Source: Oleiharenicola lentus
GTDB lineage: Bacteria; Verrucomicrobiota; Verrucomicrobiia; Opitutales; Opitutaceae
Assembly: GCF_004118375.1 (NCBI RefSeq)
Contig: NZ_SDHX01000001.1
Span: forward strand, 2,979,693-3,043,692
DNA length: 64,000 nt
Direction: 5' to 3'
Part shown: positions 62,952 through 64,000 of the stretch, piece after piece
How positions within the stretch are numbered: the first letter of the stretch is position 1
Layout of the letters: every line of letters starts with the position of its first letter
Notes under the pieces: model-generated
Told to the model about the DNA's origin: nothing
Seen by the model: the letters and a program-made list of their open reading frames with translations, nothing else
The model's database searches: none
Program-made: the position numbers and the translations under genes

Positions 62952-62979
62952 TTAACTCTGGCCTATGGGTTGCTACAAT
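62952..62979 (+). promoter_or_regulatory. Candidate sigma70-type promoter, nearly leaderless
   Basis: TTAACT at 62952-62957 and TACAAT at 62974-62979 with a 16-bp spacer, in the A/T-rich 265-bp gap after rnr. The ATG begins 10 bp after the -10 box, so transcription would start almost at the start codon. Confidence 0.4.
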
Positions 62980-62988
62980 AGAACTAAG

Positions 62989-63669
62989 ATGAAAAACTTC
63001 AAACTCCTGAGCCTCGCATTAGCCCTTGCTACAGGTACCTCTCTGTCCGCCGCCACCATACTCACCAGCGGCAGTTGGGATGGAGCGAACAAGAACCTCA
63101 ACCACTACTTCGCGGCTTGGGGCGTCGGTCTCGACGTCAACGCCGACCAGATGGCGGGCGACGAGTATTGGCACAGCATTCTGTCCTCCGGCGACAACGC
63201 CGTGATGCTGCTGGAAGTCGCCGGCCACGCGCCGCTGAACACCTTCGGCATTTTCCAAACCGGCCAGAGCGGTATCACGCACACGCAGATTTTCAACGGC
63301 GCCGCTGGTTCGGGCGCCAGCGCCTTGCTCACGGTTCCCACGGGCGCGTTCGGCTTTTACCTCGAATACAAGGGCAAATATTTCTATTCCGATCCCAACC
63401 TGAACGGGCCCATCGGCGGCTACGACCAGCTGGCTTCCTATCAAGGCCCTTTTGGCGGAGTAACCACCGTCGGCGGAGTACTCTGGGACCAGAGCAGCTA
63501 CCTGCTCGCCTGGGAGGATCTGCCCTATGCCAGCTCCGACAAGGACTATAACGATATGGTCCTGATGATCCGTGTGCAGGAACACCAGGTGCCGGACTCG
63601 GGCGCCACCGCGTTGATGATCCTCGGCGGTCTGGCCACCCTGATCGGTCTGCGCCGCAAGCTGCGCTGA
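62989..63669 (+). CDS. VPDSG-CTERM exported protein with DUF4114-like motif
   Basis: 226 residues. Signal peptide MKNFKLLSLALALATGTSLS. 'SSDKDYNDMVLMIRVQ' fits the D-x-D-Y-N-D motif of the DUF4114 C-terminal region. The tail is VPDSGATALMILGGLATLIG followed by LRRKLR: a V-P-D-S-G motif, a hydrophobic helix and a basic end, which is the sorting signal of the exosortase-type system seen in Verrucomicrobia (VPDSG-CTERM). The protein is therefore expected to be exported and processed at that tail. No exosortase is in this window. A strong terminator follows. Confidence 0.9.
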   Translation: MKNFKLLSLALALATGTSLSAATILTSGSWDGANKNLNHYFAAWGVGLDVNADQMAGDEYWHSILSSGDNAVMLLEVAGHAPLNTFGIFQTGQSGITHTQIFNGAAGSGASALLTVPTGAFGFYLEYKGKYFYSDPNLNGPIGGYDQLASYQGPFGGVTTVGGVLWDQSSYLLAWEDLPYASSDKDYNDMVLMIRVQEHQVPDSGATALMILGGLATLIGLRRKLR

Positions 63670-63688
63670 CTTTAGTACGAATATATCC

Positions 63689-63720
63689 AACCGGCAGCAC
63701 TTCGCGTGCTGCCGGTTTTT
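63689..63720 (+). terminator. Intrinsic terminator after the VPDSG-CTERM gene
   Basis: ACCGGCAGCAC / GTGCTGCCGGT, an 11-bp perfect stem with a 5-nt loop, followed by TTTTTG. Confidence 0.93.
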
Positions 63721-63807
63721 GTTTGGTCGAGTGCGCTGACTTGCGGGGAATACCATCCGGTTTGCTTTTGCAGCGGCTGCGCCTTTTCTGGCGTCTCTCC
63801 CGCCATC

Positions 63808-64000
63808 ATGAAACATTACGACTTCGCCGACCAATTCCGCACCCTCTACGACAAGGCCGCCAAGCTCTACGCTGCGGGCAACTCTGACCAGGCGTCCTAC
63901 TTCACCGCCGCCGAAAAGGCCTTCCTCGCCGCCAACGGCATCACGGTCCAGAACATGTTCGACTACGCTGAGGACCACACCAACTACGGGGAACCCGGCT
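63808..64000 (+). CDS. Partial CDS, conserved-looking protein running off the window
   Basis: The first 64 residues are visible: MKHYDFADQFRTLYDKAAKL, YAAGNSDQASYFTAAEKAFL, AANGITVQNMFDYAEDHTNY, then GEPG. A helical, no-signal start. No stop before the window end. It begins after the terminator of the VPDSG-CTERM gene. No family recognised. Confidence 0.65.
   Translation, partial: MKHYDFADQFRTLYDKAAKLYAAGNSDQASYFTAAEKAFLAANGITVQNMFDYAEDHTNYGEPG

Overview
This window is a stretch of ordinary chromosome from a verrucomicrobium, most likely of the Opitutaceae. The evidence is the high-GC coding DNA, a protein ending in the Verrucomicrobia-type VPDSG-CTERM tail (62989-63669), the small basic protein shared by Chlamydiae and Verrucomicrobia (47258-47416), and a PPi-type phosphofructokinase. 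I see no rRNA, insertion sequence, phage, CRISPR array or origin. Two tRNA genes are present: Arg(CCG) and Glu(CTC).

Layout. 1-18 kb: an RHH protein, a LolA-like protein and secG; dinB, a DUF885 peptidase-like protein and folA; a nucleoside transporter; an AsmA-like protein and a TMEM175-like channel; then glgP, mutL, an MFS carrier and argH on one strand. 18-27 kb: OsmC, a LmbE-type deacetylase, ymdB-tolB, mrp, rpmG, a PTS-EIIA/diadenylate-cyclase fusion, a lone nuoA, scpA and trxA. 27-38 kb: a tight operon acyP-ABC ATPase-permease-TPR protein-menA; uvrB, glutamate dehydrogenase, a sodium/proton antiporter-like protein, and rpmJ-rpmE. 38-50 kb: YqgE, dCMP deaminase, Nif3, aroQ, a stand-alone NusG paralogue with a beta-barrel protein, pgsA-pgpA, coaD, trmL, a lone receiver protein, smpB-thrB, rpoZ, cutA, dedA and pfp. 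50-64 kb: an exported oxidoreductase, a DUF1080 protein, a DEAD-box helicase, an S4 protein, a CvfB-like protein, ndk, a photolyase, glgA, rnr and the VPDSG-CTERM protein.

How the genes fit together. Most are housekeeping genes in short same-strand runs, often separated by a few bases or overlapping. Linked functions are phosphatidylglycerol synthesis (pgsA-pgpA), glycogen turnover (glgP, glgA) with PPi-dependent glycolysis (pfp), DNA repair (dinB, mutL, uvrB, photolyase), and RNA handling (rnr, smpB, the helicase, S4 and S1 proteins, trmL).

The most unusual signals are: (1) the EIIA-diadenylate cyclase fusion; (2) three palindromes with an identical 15-bp core spaced exactly 74 bp apart at 18.2-18.4 kb; (3) intergenic elements built from units of about 9 nt ending in a conserved word (CACGAAA, CACGGAA, CGCGGAG, CCAAA or GCTAAT types), often as facing inverted pairs; (4) a terminator-like hairpin that lies inside the predicted signal-peptide region of the LolA-like gene. 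Function assignments come from reading motifs in the translated sequence; no database search was run.
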